From: Kosakonia pseudosacchari
GTDB taxonomy: Bacteria > Pseudomonadota > Gammaproteobacteria > Enterobacterales > Enterobacteriaceae
Direction of reading: 5' to 3'
Assembly: GCF_900184035.1 (NCBI RefSeq)
Contig: NZ_FXWP01000010.1
Coordinates: 415,144-479,143 of the forward strand
DNA: 64,000 bases
Shown one piece after another: positions 29,954 through 41,885 of the stretch (its first letter is position 1; every line of letters begins with the position of its first letter). The notes below the pieces were generated by a model, which worked only from the letters and a program-made list of their open reading frames with translations, ran no database searches and had not been told where the DNA came from. The position numbers and the translations under genes are program-made.

Positions 29954-30745
29954 TCAGGCGGCAGTCAGCACGGCATCGATGGTGTCATCTTTGCGCAGCG
30001 TCAGGATCTCGCAGCCGGTTTCGGTGACGACAATTGTGTGCTCATACTGCGCAGACAGGCTGCGGTCTTTGGTTTTCACCGTCCAGCCATCTTTCATGGT
30101 GCGAATACGGTAATCACCGGCGTTTACCATCGGCTCGACGGTAAACGTCATGCCCGCTTGCAGCACCACACCGCCATCGTCCGCATCGTAGTGCAGCACC
30201 TGCGGCTCTTCATGGAAACCGCGGCCAATACCGTGGCCGCAATATTCGCGCACGACGGAGAAGCCTTCACCTTCAACATATTTCTGAATAGCGGCGCCCA
30301 GCGTACGCAGGCGGATGCCTGGTTTGACCATGCGCAGTGCCAGGTAAAGGCTCTCCTGGGTTACGCGGCACAGGCGCTCGCCCAGAATGGTCGGTTTACC
30401 GACGATAAACATTTTGGAGGTGTCGCCGTGGTACTCGTCTTTAATCACGGTTACGTCGATGTTGACGATGTCGCCATCTTTCAACAGTTTTTCGTCATCC
30501 GGAATACCGTGGCACACCACTTCGTTAATAGAGATGCAAACAGATTTCGGGAAACCGTGATAACCGAGGCAGGCGGAAATGGCGTGCTGCTCTTTGACGA
30601 TGTAGTCGTTGCAGATGCGATCCAGTTCACCGGTGCTGACGCCCGGCTTAATGTGCGGTTCAATCATTTCCAGTACTTCGGCGGCGAGTCGACCCGCGAC
30701 GCGCATTTTTTCGATTTCTTCAGGTGTCTTAATAGAGATAGCCAT
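29954..30745 (-). CDS. map: Methionine aminopeptidase, type I
   Basis: Map removes the initiator methionine from nascent proteins when the second residue is small. It is 263 aa with a pita-bread fold. The metal ligands sit in VNIDVTVI (first Asp), YHGDTSKMF (second Asp), GHGIGRGFHEEP (His) and the two C-terminal Glu positions (TVEPM and the HTIVVTETG region). It is divergent from rpsB across 309 bp, an arrangement common in enterobacteria that pairs it with the translation genes. Confidence 0.98.
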   Translation of the reverse strand: MAISIKTPEEIEKMRVAGRLAAEVLEMIEPHIKPGVSTGELDRICNDYIVKEQHAISACLGYHGFPKSVCISINEVVCHGIPDDEKLLKDGDIVNIDVTVIKDEYHGDTSKMFIVGKPTILGERLCRVTQESLYLALRMVKPGIRLRTLGAAIQKYVEGEGFSVVREYCGHGIGRGFHEEPQVLHYDADDGGVVLQAGMTFTVEPMVNAGDYRIRTMKDGWTVKTKDRSLSAQYEHTIVVTETGCEILTLRKDDTIDAVLTAA

Positions 30746-30866
30746 GGAATGTGTCCATCAGTGTCGATTTTTTCGACTATACCAGGATTAGTGCTGTCAA
30801 TGGTAACAGTCGGGCAAGTGTTGTGCCAAATCGAGAATCATTAACAGCACGCTGCGTCAACAACTA

Positions 30867-31780
<914 letters not shown>

Positions 31781-31832
31781 TAAGGCACGCTCGTTGAGCC
31801 CCTTATTGAGCAGGTAGTACCGAGTTTGGTTA

Positions 31833-31858
31833 GGGGGCCTGTTAATGGCCCCCTTTTT
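31833..31858 (+). terminator. Attenuator/terminator between rpsB and tsf
   Basis: GGGGGCC (31833-31839) and GGCCCCC (31847-31853) flank a 7-nt loop and are followed by five T residues. It would reduce tsf transcription relative to rpsB. Confidence 0.92.
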
Positions 31859-31918
31859 CACTTTTAAGCCTGTTTGGTTGCAAACCGTGCAGGTCATATC
31901 TCTCCCGAGGAATAAAGA

Positions 31919-32770
31919 ATGGCTGAAATTACCGCATCCCTGGTAAAAGAGCTGCGTGAACGTACTGGCGCAGGCATGATGGATTGCAAAAAAGCGCTGA
32001 CTGAAGCGAATGGCGACATCGAGCTGGCGATCGAGAACATGCGTAAGTCTGGTGCGATCAAAGCGGCGAAAAAAGCAGGCAACGTTGCTGCTGACGGCGT
32101 GATCATCACCAAAATCGACGGCACCTACGGCATCATTCTGGAAGTTAACTGCCAGACTGACTTCGTGGCAAAAGACGGTGGTTTCCAGGCATTTGCTAAC
32201 AAAGTTCTGGACGCTGCTGTTGCTGGCAAAATCACCGACGTTGAAGTTCTGAAAGCGCAGTTCGAAGAAGAGCGCGTTGCACTGGTTGCTAAAATCGGTG
32301 AGAACATCAACATCCGTCGCGTTTCCGCTCTGGAAGGTGACGTTCTGGGTTCTTACCAGCATGGCGCGCGTATCGGTGTTCTGGTTGCGGCTAAAGGCGC
32401 TGATGACGAGCTGGTTAAACAGCTGGCAATGCACATCGCTGCAAGCAAGCCGGAATTCGTTAAACCGGAAGACGTATCCGCTGAAGTCGTAGAAAAAGAG
32501 TACCAGGTTCAGCTGGACATCGCCATGCAGTCTGGCAAACCGAAAGAAATCGCAGAGAAAATGGTTGAAGGCCGCATGAAGAAATTCACCGGTGAAGTTT
32601 CTCTGACTGGCCAGCCTTTCGTTATGGATCCGAGCAAATCTGTTGCTCAGCTGCTGAAAGAGCACAACGCTGACGTAACTGGCTTCATCCGCTTCGAAGT
32701 GGGCGAAGGCATCGAGAAAGTTGAGACTGACTTCGCAGCAGAAGTTGCTGCAATGTCCAAGCAGTCTTAA
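31919..32770 (+). CDS. tsf: Translation elongation factor Ts
   Basis: EF-Ts exchanges GDP for GTP on EF-Tu. The 283-aa protein has the N-terminal UBA-like domain ([20 protein letters not shown]), the TDFV motif (TDFVAKD) that contacts the EF-Tu nucleotide site, the core domain and a coiled-coil segment. Like rpsB it uses highly biased codons. It follows rpsB after an attenuator and ends before a strong terminator. Confidence 0.99.
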   Translation: MAEITASLVKELRERTGAGMMDCKKALTEANGDIELAIENMRKSGAIKAAKKAGNVAADGVIITKIDGTYGIILEVNCQTDFVAKDGGFQAFANKVLDAAVAGKITDVEVLKAQFEEERVALVAKIGENINIRRVSALEGDVLGSYQHGARIGVLVAAKGADDELVKQLAMHIAASKPEFVKPEDVSAEVVEKEYQVQLDIAMQSGKPKEIAEKMVEGRMKKFTGEVSLTGQPFVMDPSKSVAQLLKEHNADVTGFIRFEVGEGIEKVETDFAAEVAAMSKQS

Positions 32771-32781
32771 TCAATAAAAAG

Positions 32782-32807
32782 GAGCCGCCTGAGGGCGGCT
32801 TCTTTTT
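32782..32807 (+). terminator. Intrinsic terminator after tsf
   Basis: GAGCCGCC (32782-32789) pairs with GGCGGCTT (32794-32801) and is followed by TTTTT (32803-32807), 12 nt after the tsf stop. Confidence 0.93.
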
Positions 32808-32918
32808 ATGCCCTTCATCTGAAAATCAGCCAGCACACTAGTGTTTGCGCTGGCAGGCGACGTATCATAAGCGCCGGTATTAACCCCGTCCAATTGTTGA
32901 CAGTCTCAGGAAAGAAAC

Positions 32919-33644
32919 ATGGCTACCAATGCAAAACCCGTCTACAAACGCATTCTGCTTAAGCTGAGCGGCGAAGCGCTCCAGGGATCCGAAGGCTTCG
33001 GTATTGACGCAAGCATTCTTGACCGTATGGCGCAGGAAATTAAAGAGCTGGTCGAACTTGGGGTTCAGGTTGGCGTGGTGATTGGTGGCGGCAACCTGTT
33101 CCGTGGGGCGGGTCTGGCGAAAGCGGGGATGAACCGCGTAGTGGGCGACCACATGGGTATGCTGGCGACCGTGATGAACGGCCTGGCAATGCGTGATGCG
33201 CTGCATCGTGCCTATGTGAACGCACGTCTGATGTCCGCGTTTCCGTTAAATGGTGTTTGCGACAACTACAGCTGGGCAGAGGCGATTAGCCTGCTGCGCA
33301 ACAACCGTGTGGTAATTTTCAGCGCCGGTACGGGTAATCCGTTCTTTACGACCGATTCCGCAGCTTGCCTGCGCGGTATCGAGATTGAAGCGGATGTGGT
33401 GTTGAAAGCGACCAAAGTGGACGGCGTGTTTACCGCCGATCCGGTGCTCGATCCGACAGCCACGCTGTGCGAACAGCTGAGCTACAGCGAAGTGCTGGAT
33501 AAGGAACTGAAAGTGATGGATCTGGCGGCCTTTACGCTGGCTCGCGACCACAAACTGCCGATTCGCGTGTTCAACATGAACAAACCTGGCGCGCTGCGTC
33601 GCGTTGTCATGGGCGAAAAAGAAGGCACATTGATTACGGAATAA
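32919..33644 (+). CDS. pyrH: UMP kinase
   Basis: PyrH phosphorylates UMP to UDP and is activated by GTP and inhibited by UTP. It belongs to the amino acid kinase fold rather than to the NMP kinases: KLSGEALQG near the N-terminus, [10 protein letters not shown], and [10 protein letters not shown] in the nucleotide-binding part. The 241-aa length matches E. coli. It has its own start region after the tsf terminator and is followed by frr. Confidence 0.98.
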   Translation: MATNAKPVYKRILLKLSGEALQGSEGFGIDASILDRMAQEIKELVELGVQVGVVIGGGNLFRGAGLAKAGMNRVVGDHMGMLATVMNGLAMRDALHRAYVNARLMSAFPLNGVCDNYSWAEAISLLRNNRVVIFSAGTGNPFFTTDSAACLRGIEIEADVVLKATKVDGVFTADPVLDPTATLCEQLSYSEVLDKELKVMDLAAFTLARDHKLPIRVFNMNKPGALRRVVMGEKEGTLITE

Positions 33645-33793
33645 TTCCCGTAAGCAATAAATAAAGGTAAGATTCCGCTTTAATTTATTGAGCAGTTCTT
33701 TCTGGCATCTTCAGGGTGCCAAAAATTGAACAGGCTATACTTAGCACACCCGCCGTATGGCCTGCCTGCGACAAGATTTCAAGGATCCGTAAC

Positions 33794-34351
33794 GTGATTA
33801 GCGATATCAGAAAAGATGCTGAAGTACGCATGGATAAATGCGTCGAAGCGTTCAAAACTCAAATCAGCAAAGTGCGCACTGGCCGCGCTTCCCCGAGCCT
33901 GCTGGATGGCATCGTTGTGGAATATTACGGTACGCCGACACCGCTGCGTCAGTTGGCTAGCGTTACCGTTGAAGACTCCCGTACGCTGAAAATCAACGTG
34001 TTTGACCGCTCAATGAGCCCGGCTGTTGAAAAAGCAATTTTGACCTCCGATCTCGGTTTAAACCCGAGCTCTGCGGGCAGCGATATTCGCGTTCCGCTGC
34101 CGGCACTGACCGAAGAGCGTCGTAAAGATCTGATCAAAGTTGTACGCGGCGAAGCTGAACAAGCGCGCGTTGCGGTTCGTAACGTTCGTCGTGACGCGAA
34201 CGATAAAGTGAAGGCACTGCTGAAAGATAAAGAAATCAGTGAAGACGACGATCGTCGTTCTCAGGATGACGTCCAGAAGCTGACCGATGCTGCAATCAAA
34301 AAAGTGGATGCGGCGCTGGCGGACAAAGAAGCGGAACTGATGCAGTTCTGA
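33794..34351 (+). CDS. frr: Ribosome recycling factor
   Basis: RRF splits post-termination ribosomes together with EF-G. The product is 185 aa, with a three-helix bundle and an inserted beta domain; conserved patches include [14 protein letters not shown] and VRNVRRDAN. The start is GTG at 33794, preceded by AAGGATC. The frame extends upstream to an ATG at 33716, but only the part from [10 protein letters not shown] is conserved. Confidence 0.97.
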   Translation: MISDIRKDAEVRMDKCVEAFKTQISKVRTGRASPSLLDGIVVEYYGTPTPLRQLASVTVEDSRTLKINVFDRSMSPAVEKAILTSDLGLNPSSAGSDIRVPLPALTEERRKDLIKVVRGEAEQARVAVRNVRRDANDKVKALLKDKEISEDDDRRSQDDVQKLTDAAIKKVDAALADKEAELMQF

Positions 34352-34368
34352 TTCGAAACAAACCGACT

Positions 34369-34425
34369 AAAACGCCGTACAGAGAGCTGCGAAAGTGGCT
34401 TTGCTGGCGGCGTTTTGCTTTTTAT
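34369..34425 (+). terminator. Intrinsic terminator after frr with nested GAAA hairpin
   Basis: AAAACGCCG (34369-34377) pairs with CGGCGTTTT (34408-34416). Inside it, AGCTGC-GAAA-GTGGCT (34385-34400) forms a small tetraloop stem. A T-rich stretch follows. It is just upstream of dxr. Confidence 0.82.
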
Positions 34426-34448
34426 CCTTGCAATGTTGCGAGCGTTTC

Positions 34449-35648
34449 ATGAAGCATTTAACTCTTCTGGGCTCAACGGGTTCTATTGGTTGCAGCACGC
34501 TGGCCGTGGTTCGCCACAATCCCGATCGTTTCTCCGTTACTGCGCTGGTTGCCGGTAAAAACGTTACCCGCATGGTTGAGCAGTGCCTTGAGTTTTCTCC
34601 CAAATTTGCGGTGATGGACGATGACGAAAGCGCGCAACAGGTGAAGCGTGCTTTGCGGGAACATGGTAGCCGGACAGACGTGCTGAGTGGCCAACAGGCA
34701 GCCTGTGAAATGGCGGCGCTGAGCGGCGTCGATCAGGTGATGGCGGCCATTGTGGGTGCTGCGGGCCTGGTACCCACGCTTGCTGCTATTCGCGCCGGGA
34801 AGACGGTGCTGCTGGCGAATAAAGAGGCTCTGGTGACGTGTGGCCGTCTGTTTATGGATGCGGTGAAGGAGAGCGGGGCGCAGCTTTTGCCTGTAGACAG
34901 CGAGCATAACGCTATTTTTCAGAGTTTACCGGAAACAATTCAACATAACCTGGGGTACGCTGATCTGGAGCAGAATGGCGTTTCGTCTATTCTGCTTACC
35001 GGGTCTGGTGGCCCGTTCCGGGAGACCCCACTTTCCGATCTGGCCGCAATGACGCCGGATCAGGCATGTCGGCACCCGAACTGGTCAATGGGGCGCAAAA
35101 TCTCCGTTGACTCCGCCACTATGATGAATAAAGGTCTGGAATACATTGAAGCGCGCTGGTTGTTTAATGCCTCTGCCCGCCAGATGGAAGTGTTGATTCA
35201 CCCGCAATCGGTGATCCACTCCATGGTGCGTTACCAGGATGGCAGTGTATTGGCACAACTGGGTGAGCCGGATATGCGTACGCCCATCGCTCATACGATG
35301 GCCTGGCCGGAACGCGTGCCGTCAGGTGTTAATGCCCTCGATTTTTGCAAACTAAGTTCGTTAAGTTTCGCGCAGCCCGATTTTGACCGCTATCCTTGCC
35401 TGAAGCTGGCCATTGATGCTTCTGACGAAGGGCAGGCGGCAACAACGGCGCTCAATGCGGCGAATGAGGTAACGGTTTCGGCATTCCTGGCATCTGCTAT
35501 CCGTTTCACAGATATTGCCGCCCTGAATCTTTCTGTGCTTGAACAGATGGATTTACGCGAACCGCAGAGCATTGATGACGTGCTGGCTGTAGATGCACAG
35601 GCACGCGACGTTGCGCAAAAACAAGTGATGCGCCTCGCAAGCCAGTGA
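34449..35648 (+). CDS. dxr: 1-deoxy-D-xylulose 5-phosphate reductoisomerase
   Basis: Dxr (IspC) makes 2-C-methyl-D-erythritol 4-phosphate, the committed step of the MEP isoprenoid route, and is the target of fosmidomycin. It has the NADPH-binding GSTGSIG at the N-terminus, the metal and substrate segments [13 protein letters not shown] and [10 protein letters not shown], and [10 protein letters not shown] chose ATG 34449 (MKHLTLLGS, 399 aa; E. coli 398). The longer frame back to 34395 runs through the frr terminator. Confidence 0.97.
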   Translation: MKHLTLLGSTGSIGCSTLAVVRHNPDRFSVTALVAGKNVTRMVEQCLEFSPKFAVMDDDESAQQVKRALREHGSRTDVLSGQQAACEMAALSGVDQVMAAIVGAAGLVPTLAAIRAGKTVLLANKEALVTCGRLFMDAVKESGAQLLPVDSEHNAIFQSLPETIQHNLGYADLEQNGVSSILLTGSGGPFRETPLSDLAAMTPDQACRHPNWSMGRKISVDSATMMNKGLEYIEARWLFNASARQMEVLIHPQSVIHSMVRYQDGSVLAQLGEPDMRTPIAHTMAWPERVPSGVNALDFCKLSSLSFAQPDFDRYPCLKLAIDASDEGQAATTALNAANEVTVSAFLASAIRFTDIAALNLSVLEQMDLREPQSIDDVLAVDAQARDVAQKQVMRLASQ

Positions 35649-35675
35649 TATTACAGCGATGAGTGACGGTGCTAT

Positions 35676-35704
35676 TTGTTAGCGTTGGGCTTCGGTGATA
35701 TAGT
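35676..35704 (+). promoter_or_regulatory. Predicted sigma-70 promoter between dxr and ispU
   Basis: TTGTTA (35676-35681) and TATAGT (35699-35704) are spaced exactly 17 bp, with TG two bases before the -10 hexamer. It points at ispU and would start near 35711. Confidence 0.7.
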
Positions 35705-35746
35705 CTGCGCCACAAAATTGCCAGTTCGTATTATGGCGTTTGGTGT

Positions 35747-35771
35747 AAGCCGTGGTTTACACGGCTTTTTT
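35747..35771 (+). terminator. Intrinsic terminator upstream of ispU
   Basis: AAGCCGTG (35747-35754) and CACGGCTT (35760-35767) flank a GTTTA loop and are followed by more T residues. It lies about 60 nt downstream of the predicted promoter at 35676-35704 and 61 nt upstream of the ispU ATG, so it could end a short transcript or attenuate the ispU-cdsA-rseP operon. Confidence 0.85.
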
Positions 35772-35831
35772 GCGTAAAGGCTTTTGTATTCCTGAGTACC
35801 GCTAAATCCTTTTCAGGGACTAAAACGCGTT

Positions 35832-36590
35832 ATGTTGTCTGCTAACCAACCGATAAGCGAAAGTTTGCCAACGCATGGCTGCCGCCATGTAGCGATAATT
35901 ATGGATGGCAATGGTCGCTGGGCGAAAAGACAAGGGAAACTCCGGGCTTTTGGTCATCGGGCCGGAGCGAAGTCTGTACGCCGTGCGGTCTCTTTTGCCG
36001 CCAATAATGGTATTGATGCGCTGACGCTTTATGCTTTTAGTAGCGAGAACTGGAATCGCCCGGCGCAGGAAGTGAGTGCGCTGATGGAGTTGTTTGTGTG
36101 GGCGCTGGATAGCGAAGTAAAAAGCCTGCACCGCCATAATGTGCGTTTACGCATTATTGGCGATACCAGTCGTTTTAATACGCGTTTGCAGGAGAGAATC
36201 CGCAAAGCGGAAGCGTTAACCGCCCAGAATACCGGGCTGACGCTGAATATCGCAGCGAACTATGGTGGACGCTGGGATATCGTACAGGGAGTCCGGCAGC
36301 TTGCCGAGCAGGTGCAGGAAGGGCTGTTGCGCCCGGATCAAATTGATGAAGAAACGCTCAATAAGCAAGTCTGCATGCATGAGCTGGCTCCTGTGGATTT
36401 AGTGATAAGGACTGGCGGGGAACATCGCATAAGTAATTTTTTACTTTGGCAAATTGCCTATGCCGAACTTTACTTTACAGATGTTCTTTGGCCCGATTTT
36501 GATGAACAAGACTTTGAAGGTGCGCTGCATGCCTTTGCCAATCGAGAGCGTCGTTTCGGCGGTACCGAGCCAGGTGGCGACAAAGCCTGA
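35832..36590 (+). CDS. ispU: Undecaprenyl diphosphate synthase (cis-prenyltransferase)
   Basis: IspU (UppS) extends farnesyl diphosphate with eight isopentenyl units to make C55 undecaprenyl diphosphate, the carrier for peptidoglycan and O-antigen. The catalytic Asp25 sits in IIMDGNGRWAK. The conserved C-terminal substrate motif RTGGEHRISNFLLWQ is present. The product is 252 aa, one fewer than E. coli. The gene lies 13 nt before cdsA and is preceded by a promoter plus terminator pair. Confidence 0.97.
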   Translation: MLSANQPISESLPTHGCRHVAIIMDGNGRWAKRQGKLRAFGHRAGAKSVRRAVSFAANNGIDALTLYAFSSENWNRPAQEVSALMELFVWALDSEVKSLHRHNVRLRIIGDTSRFNTRLQERIRKAEALTAQNTGLTLNIAANYGGRWDIVQGVRQLAEQVQEGLLRPDQIDEETLNKQVCMHELAPVDLVIRTGGEHRISNFLLWQIAYAELYFTDVLWPDFDEQDFEGALHAFANRERRFGGTEPGGDKA

Positions 36591-36602
36591 TGGGGGTTGC
36601 TT

Positions 36603-37460
36603 TTGCTGAAGTATCGCCTGATTTCTGCTTTTGTATTGATACCCATTGTTATTGCAGCGCTTTTTTTGCTGCCGCCGGTGGGATTCGCGATCGTTACGCT
36701 CGCTGTTTGCATGCTCGCTGCGTGGGAGTGGGGGCAATTAAGCGGCTTTACTTCCCGGAGTCAACGGGTTTGGTTGGCCGTATTATGCGGGTTTTTACTC
36801 ACCCTTATGCTGTTTACGTTGCCGGAATATCACCATAATACCCATCATCCGCTGGTGACGATTTCGCTCTGGGCTTCTCTTGCCTGGTGGCTGGTGGCGT
36901 TGGTGCTGGTGCTGAGTTACCCGTCAACTGCCGCGGTATGGCGTCACTCTAAAATTTTGCGCCTGATTTTCGGGATCTTGACGATTATCCCTTTTTTCTG
37001 GGGCATGCTGGCGCTGCGCGTGTGGCATTACGATGTAAACCACTACAGCGGCGCACTGTGGTTGCTGTATGTGATGATCCTCGTATGGGGAGCCGATTCA
37101 GGCGCTTATATGTTTGGCAAACTATTTGGTAAACATAAGCTTGCACCGAAAGTCTCACCGGGGAAAACCTGGCAAGGTTTCCTGGGAGGCCTGCTGACGG
37201 CGGGTATTATCTCCTGGGGTTACGGTGCGTGGGCGAATCTGGATGTGACTTCATCGACGCTCTTTATTTGCTCGGTGGTTGCGGCGTTAGCCTCTGTATT
37301 GGGCGATCTCACGGAAAGTATGTTCAAGCGTGAAGCCGGAATTAAAGATAGTGGGCATCTTATTCCGGGTCATGGCGGTATACTGGATCGCATTGACAGC
37401 CTGACAGCGGCAGTTCCTGTATTTGCCTGCCTGTTATTGCTGGTTTTCAGGACGATTTGA
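36603..37460 (+). CDS. cdsA: Phosphatidate cytidylyltransferase
   Basis: CdsA makes CDP-diacylglycerol, the precursor of all phospholipids. It is an integral membrane protein with about eight segments and the family signature near the C-terminus ([19 protein letters not shown]). I chose TTG at 36603 (MLKYRLIS, 285 aa, as in E. coli). Another TTG at 36597 is possible and would add two residues; GGGGG at 36592-36596 is the only nearby ribosome site. A rare start codon could hold expression down. Confidence 0.95.
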   Translation: MLKYRLISAFVLIPIVIAALFLLPPVGFAIVTLAVCMLAAWEWGQLSGFTSRSQRVWLAVLCGFLLTLMLFTLPEYHHNTHHPLVTISLWASLAWWLVALVLVLSYPSTAAVWRHSKILRLIFGILTIIPFFWGMLALRVWHYDVNHYSGALWLLYVMILVWGADSGAYMFGKLFGKHKLAPKVSPGKTWQGFLGGLLTAGIISWGYGAWANLDVTSSTLFICSVVAALASVLGDLTESMFKREAGIKDSGHLIPGHGGILDRIDSLTAAVPVFACLLLLVFRTI

Positions 37461-37471
37461 CGGAAGGTTTT

Positions 37472-38821
37472 ATGCTGAGCATTCTCTGGAATCTGGCGGC
37501 GTTCATTGTTGCGCTTGGTGTATTGATCACCGTGCATGAATTTGGCCATTTCTGGGTTGCTCGCCGCTGTGGCGTGCGGGTTGAGCGTTTTTCCATCGGT
37601 TTTGGTAAAGCGCTCTGGCGTCGCACCGACAAACATGGCACCGAATTTGTCATCGCCCTGATCCCCCTGGGCGGTTATGTCAAAATGCTGGATGAGCGTG
37701 TTGAGGCCGTTGCGCCGGAAATGCGCCACTACGCTTTCAATAACAAAACAGTTGGTCAGCGTGCCGCCGTTATCGCTGCCGGCCCCATCGCTAACTTTAT
37801 CTTTGCCATCTTCGCTTACTGGCTGGTGTTTATCATCGGTGTCCCTGGTGTTCGTCCGGTTGTTGGTGAAATAACGCCCAACTCTATCGCTGCAAACGCG
37901 CAAATTGCACCCGGCACGGAACTTAAAGCGATTGATGGTATCGAAACGCCTGATTGGGATGCTGTGCGCTTACAGTTGGTGTCTAAAATCGGCGATAGCC
38001 AGACGACCATCAGCGTAGCGCCATTCGGCAGTAACAATCGTCAGGAAAAGGTGCTGGATTTACGTCACTGGGCCTTTGCGCCTGATAAAGATGATCCGGT
38101 TATGTCGCTGGGGATTCGTCCTCGGGCGGCGCAGCTTGAACCGGTGCTTGCGGAGGTGCAACCCGGTTCCGCCGCCAGCAAAGCGGGTTTGCAAGCTGGC
38201 GACAGGATCGTTAAAGTCGATGGTCAGCAGTTAACGCAGTGGATGACGTTCGTTACGCTGGTACGGGATAACCCAGGTACGTCGTTAGCGCTGGAAGTGG
38301 AAAGACAAGGGGCTCCTTTGTCTTTGACGTTGATACCGGATACAAAGCCCGGTAGCAAGGCAGAAGGGTTTGCGGGCGTGGTGCCCAAAGTCATTCCTCT
38401 GCCAGATGAATACAAAACAGTACGCCAGTACGGGCCATTTAGCGCCATCGTTGAGGCCACGGATAAAACGTGGCAGTTGATGAAGCTAACGGTCAGTATG
38501 TTGGGGAAATTGATCACCGGTGATGTAAAACTGAACAACCTCAGTGGGCCGATTTCTATCGCTCAGGGGGCTGGGATGTCAGCGGAGTTCGGGTTGATTT
38601 ACTACCTGATGTTCCTTGCTTTGATAAGCGTGAACTTAGGCATCATTAACCTGTTCCCTCTGCCCGTTCTTGACGGCGGGCATCTGCTGTTTTTGGCGAT
38701 TGAGAAGCTGAAGGGCGGACCGGTATCCGAGCGAGTTCAAGACTTTAGTTATCGCATTGGCTCTATCTTGCTGGTGCTGTTAATGGGGCTTGCACTTTTC
38801 AATGATTTCTCTCGCTTGTAA
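37472..38821 (+). CDS. rseP: Site-2 intramembrane zinc metalloprotease RseP
   Basis: RseP makes the second cut in the anti-sigma factor RseA, after DegS, releasing sigma-E; it also clears signal peptides. The zinc site is HEFGH (22-26) in the first membrane helix and LDGG(H) near the C-terminus (PLPVLDGGH). Two tandem periplasmic PDZ domains lie between (about 115-310). The start is ATG 37472 (449 aa; E. coli 450), 11 nt after cdsA. It is followed by bamA, itself part of the sigma-E network. Confidence 0.97.
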   Translation: MLSILWNLAAFIVALGVLITVHEFGHFWVARRCGVRVERFSIGFGKALWRRTDKHGTEFVIALIPLGGYVKMLDERVEAVAPEMRHYAFNNKTVGQRAAVIAAGPIANFIFAIFAYWLVFIIGVPGVRPVVGEITPNSIAANAQIAPGTELKAIDGIETPDWDAVRLQLVSKIGDSQTTISVAPFGSNNRQEKVLDLRHWAFAPDKDDPVMSLGIRPRAAQLEPVLAEVQPGSAASKAGLQAGDRIVKVDGQQLTQWMTFVTLVRDNPGTSLALEVERQGAPLSLTLIPDTKPGSKAEGFAGVVPKVIPLPDEYKTVRQYGPFSAIVEATDKTWQLMKLTVSMLGKLITGDVKLNNLSGPISIAQGAGMSAEFGLIYYLMFLALISVNLGIINLFPLPVLDGGHLLFLAIEKLKGGPVSERVQDFSYRIGSILLVLLMGLALFNDFSRL

Positions 38822-38852
38822 GAGAGTTTGTTAGGAAGAACGCATAATAACG

Positions 38853-41270
38853 ATGGCGATGAAAAAGTTGCTCATAGCGTCGCTGCTGTTTAGCAGCGCC
38901 ACCGTATACGGTGCTGATGGATTCGTAGTGAAGGATATTCATTTCGAAGGCCTACAGCGTGTCGCCGTTGGTGCGGCCCTCCTCAGTATGCCAGTTCGTC
39001 CTGGCGATACGGTGAATGATGAAGATATCAGTAACACCATTCGCGCGTTGTTTGCCACCGGCAACTTCGAGGATGTTCGTGTCCTGCGTGATGGTGATAC
39101 GCTCCTCGTTCAGGTGAAAGAACGCCCGACAATCGCCAGCATCACCTTCTCCGGCAACAAGTCGGTGAAAGATGACATGCTGAAACAGAACCTTGAAGCT
39201 TCTGGCGTCCGTGTGGGGGAATCACTGGATCGCACCACCCTCTCCGATATTGAAAAAGGGCTGGAAGACTTCTATTACAGCGTGGGTAAGTACAGCGCCA
39301 GCGTCAAAGCTGTCGTCACCCCATTGCCGCGTAACCGTGTTGACCTGAAGCTGGTCTTCCAGGAAGGCGTTTCCGCGCAAATCCAACAGATTAACATTGT
39401 CGGCAACCATGCCTTCACGACGGAACAGCTGATCTCCACTTTCCAGCTGCGTGATGAAGTGCCGTGGTGGAACGTTGTCGGCGATCGTAAGTACCAGAAA
39501 CAGAAACTGGCGGGCGACCTGGAAACCCTGCGCAGCTACTATCTGGATCGTGGTTACGCACGTTTCAACATTGATTCGACTCAGGTTAGCCTGACGCCGG
39601 ACAAAAAAGGCATCTACATTACGGTTAACGTAACCGAGGGCGATCAGTACAAACTCTCTGGTGTGCAGGTTAGCGGTAATCTCGCAGGCCACTCTGCGGA
39701 AATTGAAAGCCTGACGAAAATCGAGCCGGGTGAGCTGTATAACGGCGCCAAAGTGACCAAAATGGAAGATGACATTAAAAAGCTTCTTGGTCGCTATGGT
39801 TACGCCTATCCGCGCGTTCAATCGCAGCCTGAAATCAACGACACGGACAAAACGGTTAAACTGCATATCAACGTCGATGCTGGTAACCGCTTCTATGTGC
39901 GTAAGATCCGTTTTGAAGGTAACGATACCTCTAAAGATTCCGTACTGCGTCGCGAAATGCGCCAGATGGAAGGGGCGTGGCTGGGCAGCGATCTGGTCGA
40001 TCAAGGTAAAGAGCGTCTGAACCGTCTGGGCTATTTTGAAACGGTCGATACGGAAACCCAGCGTATTCCGGGTAGCCCGGATCAGGTTGATGTTGTCTAT
40101 AAGGTAAAAGAGCGTAACACCGGTAGCTTTAACTTCGGCGTTGGCTACGGCACCGAGAGCGGCGTCAGCTTCCAGGTTGGCGTTCAACAGGATAACTGGT
40201 TAGGTACCGGCTACTCTGTCGGTATCAGCGGGACCAAAAACGACTATCAGACCTACTCAGAGTTCTCCGTCACCAACCCGTACTTTACGGTGGATGGCGT
40301 GAGCCTCGGCGGTCGTATCTTCTATAACGACTTTAAAGCTGACGATGCGGATCTGTCGTCCTATACCAACAAGAGCTACGGTCTTGATGGTACGCTCGGT
40401 TTCCCGATCAACGAATACAACACGCTGCGCGCCGGCTTAGGCTATGTTCATAACAGCCTGTCGAAGATGGAACCGCAGGTGGCAATGTGGCGTTACCTGG
40501 ATTCCGTGGGACAGAACGCCAGCACGCAGAACGACAGCAACGGTTATTCGGCGGATGATTTCACCTTTAACTACGGCTGGACTTACAACAACCTTGACCG
40601 CGGCTATTTCCCGACGAAAGGTTCACGCGTCAACCTGAACGGTAAAGTAACGGTTCCGGGCTCGGATAACGAGTTCTACAAAGTCACTGTCGACACCGCT
40701 TCCTACTTCCCGATTGACGACGATCACAAATGGGTGGTCTTAGGTCGTACACGTTGGGGCTACGGTGATGGTTTAGGTGGCAAAGAGATGCCGTTCTATG
40801 AGAACTTCTACGCAGGTGGCTCCAGCACCGTGCGTGGCTTCCAGTCCAACAACATTGGTCCGAAAGCGGTTTACTACGGCGGTAACAACCAGAGCAACTG
40901 TAAGAACACGATTGCAGACTCAATCTGTAAGTCTGATGATGCGGTGGGCGGTAACGCCATGGGCGTTGTCAGCGCCGAGCTGATTACACCGACGCCGTTT
41001 ATCAGTGATAAATACGCCAACTCTGTGCGTACCTCGTTCTTCTGGGATGCGGGTAGCGTGTGGGATACAAACTGGCAAAATACCGCGCAGATGAAAGCGC
41101 TGGGTATTCCGGATTATAGCGATCCGAGCAATATCCGCATGTCAGCCGGTATCGCATTACAATGGATGTCCCCATTGGGGCCGTTGGTTTTCTCCTACGC
41201 CCAGCCGTTTAAAAAGTACGATGGAGACAAAGCGGAACAGTTCCAGTTTAACATTGGTAAAACCTGGTAA
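38853..41270 (+). CDS. bamA: Outer membrane protein assembly factor BamA
   Basis: BamA is the Omp85 core of the BAM complex that folds outer-membrane beta-barrels. It has a signal peptide (20 residues, VYG-AD), five POTRA domains (to about 420) and a 16-strand barrel ending KTW, with the loop-6 VRGF motif (STVRGFQS). It is 805 aa against 810 in E. coli. Differences cluster in extracellular loops: loop 4 ([14 protein letters not shown]), the distal part of loop 6, which is shorter but keeps a Cys pair (NC...IC), and loop 7 ([12 protein letters not shown]), which is longer. POTRA and strand sequences are strongly conserved. Confidence 0.98.
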   Translation: MAMKKLLIASLLFSSATVYGADGFVVKDIHFEGLQRVAVGAALLSMPVRPGDTVNDEDISNTIRALFATGNFEDVRVLRDGDTLLVQVKERPTIASITFSGNKSVKDDMLKQNLEASGVRVGESLDRTTLSDIEKGLEDFYYSVGKYSASVKAVVTPLPRNRVDLKLVFQEGVSAQIQQINIVGNHAFTTEQLISTFQLRDEVPWWNVVGDRKYQKQKLAGDLETLRSYYLDRGYARFNIDSTQVSLTPDKKGIYITVNVTEGDQYKLSGVQVSGNLAGHSAEIESLTKIEPGELYNGAKVTKMEDDIKKLLGRYGYAYPRVQSQPEINDTDKTVKLHINVDAGNRFYVRKIRFEGNDTSKDSVLRREMRQMEGAWLGSDLVDQGKERLNRLGYFETVDTETQRIPGSPDQVDVVYKVKERNTGSFNFGVGYGTESGVSFQVGVQQDNWLGTGYSVGISGTKNDYQTYSEFSVTNPYFTVDGVSLGGRIFYNDFKADDADLSSYTNKSYGLDGTLGFPINEYNTLRAGLGYVHNSLSKMEPQVAMWRYLDSVGQNASTQNDSNGYSADDFTFNYGWTYNNLDRGYFPTKGSRVNLNGKVTVPGSDNEFYKVTVDTASYFPIDDDHKWVVLGRTRWGYGDGLGGKEMPFYENFYAGGSSTVRGFQSNNIGPKAVYYGGNNQSNCKNTIADSICKSDDAVGGNAMGVVSAELITPTPFISDKYANSVRTSFFWDAGSVWDTNWQNTAQMKALGIPDYSDPSNIRMSAGIALQWMSPLGPLVFSYAQPFKKYDGDKAEQFQFNIGKTW

Positions 41271-41387
41271 CGCCGTACTGCAATGGAATGCACCAGCAGT
41301 GTAGTGATGGCTGAGGTTTTCAATAGAAAGCCCGGCCACGCAAAGAACTGTACCTCCGGGTACAAACGGGATGGTAAGGAGTTAATT

Positions 41388-41882
41388 GTGAAAAAGTTGT
41401 TATTAGCTGCAGGTTTCGGTTTGGCAATGGCTGCGTCGGCTCAGGCCGCTGACAAAATTGCGATTGTTGATATGGGTAGCCTGCTGCAGCAGGTTGCGCA
41501 GACTTCCGGCGTTTCTCAGACGATGAAAAACGAATTCGGCGGCCGCGCGAGCGAACTGCAAAGCATGGAATCCGACCTGCAAGCAAAAGCACAGCGTTTG
41601 CAGCGCGATGGTTCCACGATGAAGGCAAGCGATCGCAGCAAGCTGGAAAAAGACATCACTTCTGGTCGTCAGGCATTTGCTCAAAAAGCGCAGGCTTTCG
41701 AGCAGGATCAGGCCCGTCGTTCTAATGAAGAACGTGGCAAACTGGTGACTCGTATCCAGACCGCAGTGAAAAAAGTGGCTTCTGATCAGGGTGTTGATCT
41801 GGTTATTCCTTCCAACGCCGTTATTTACAACAGCAACGATGTAAAAGACATCACTGCTGATGTACTGAAACAGGTTAAATAA
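41388..41882 (+). CDS. skp: Periplasmic chaperone Skp (OmpH)
   Basis: Skp is a trimeric chaperone that holds unfolded outer-membrane proteins on their way to BAM. The signal peptide (cleavage after AQA, residue 20) is followed by a beta core and long helical tentacles rich in Lys/Arg/Glu/Gln (about 45-130). The start is GTG at 41388 after AAGGAG (164 aa; E. coli 161). The frame reaches back to 41283 without a leader. It lies 117 nt after bamA and 3 nt before lpxD. Confidence 0.96.
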   Translation: MKKLLLAAGFGLAMAASAQAADKIAIVDMGSLLQQVAQTSGVSQTMKNEFGGRASELQSMESDLQAKAQRLQRDGSTMKASDRSKLEKDITSGRQAFAQKAQAFEQDQARRSNEERGKLVTRIQTAVKKVASDQGVDLVIPSNAVIYNSNDVKDITADVLKQVK

Positions 41883-41885
41883 GTA

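Noticed and set aside
29852..30844. A 330-codon plus-strand open frame over map
   Set aside because: It is antisense to map, extends through the map terminator and both spacers, and has no homology.
39222..40187. A 321-codon minus-strand open frame inside bamA
   Set aside because: It is an antisense shadow of a conserved gene in a fixed frame, and runs across POTRA coding sequence. No start signal or recognisable domain.
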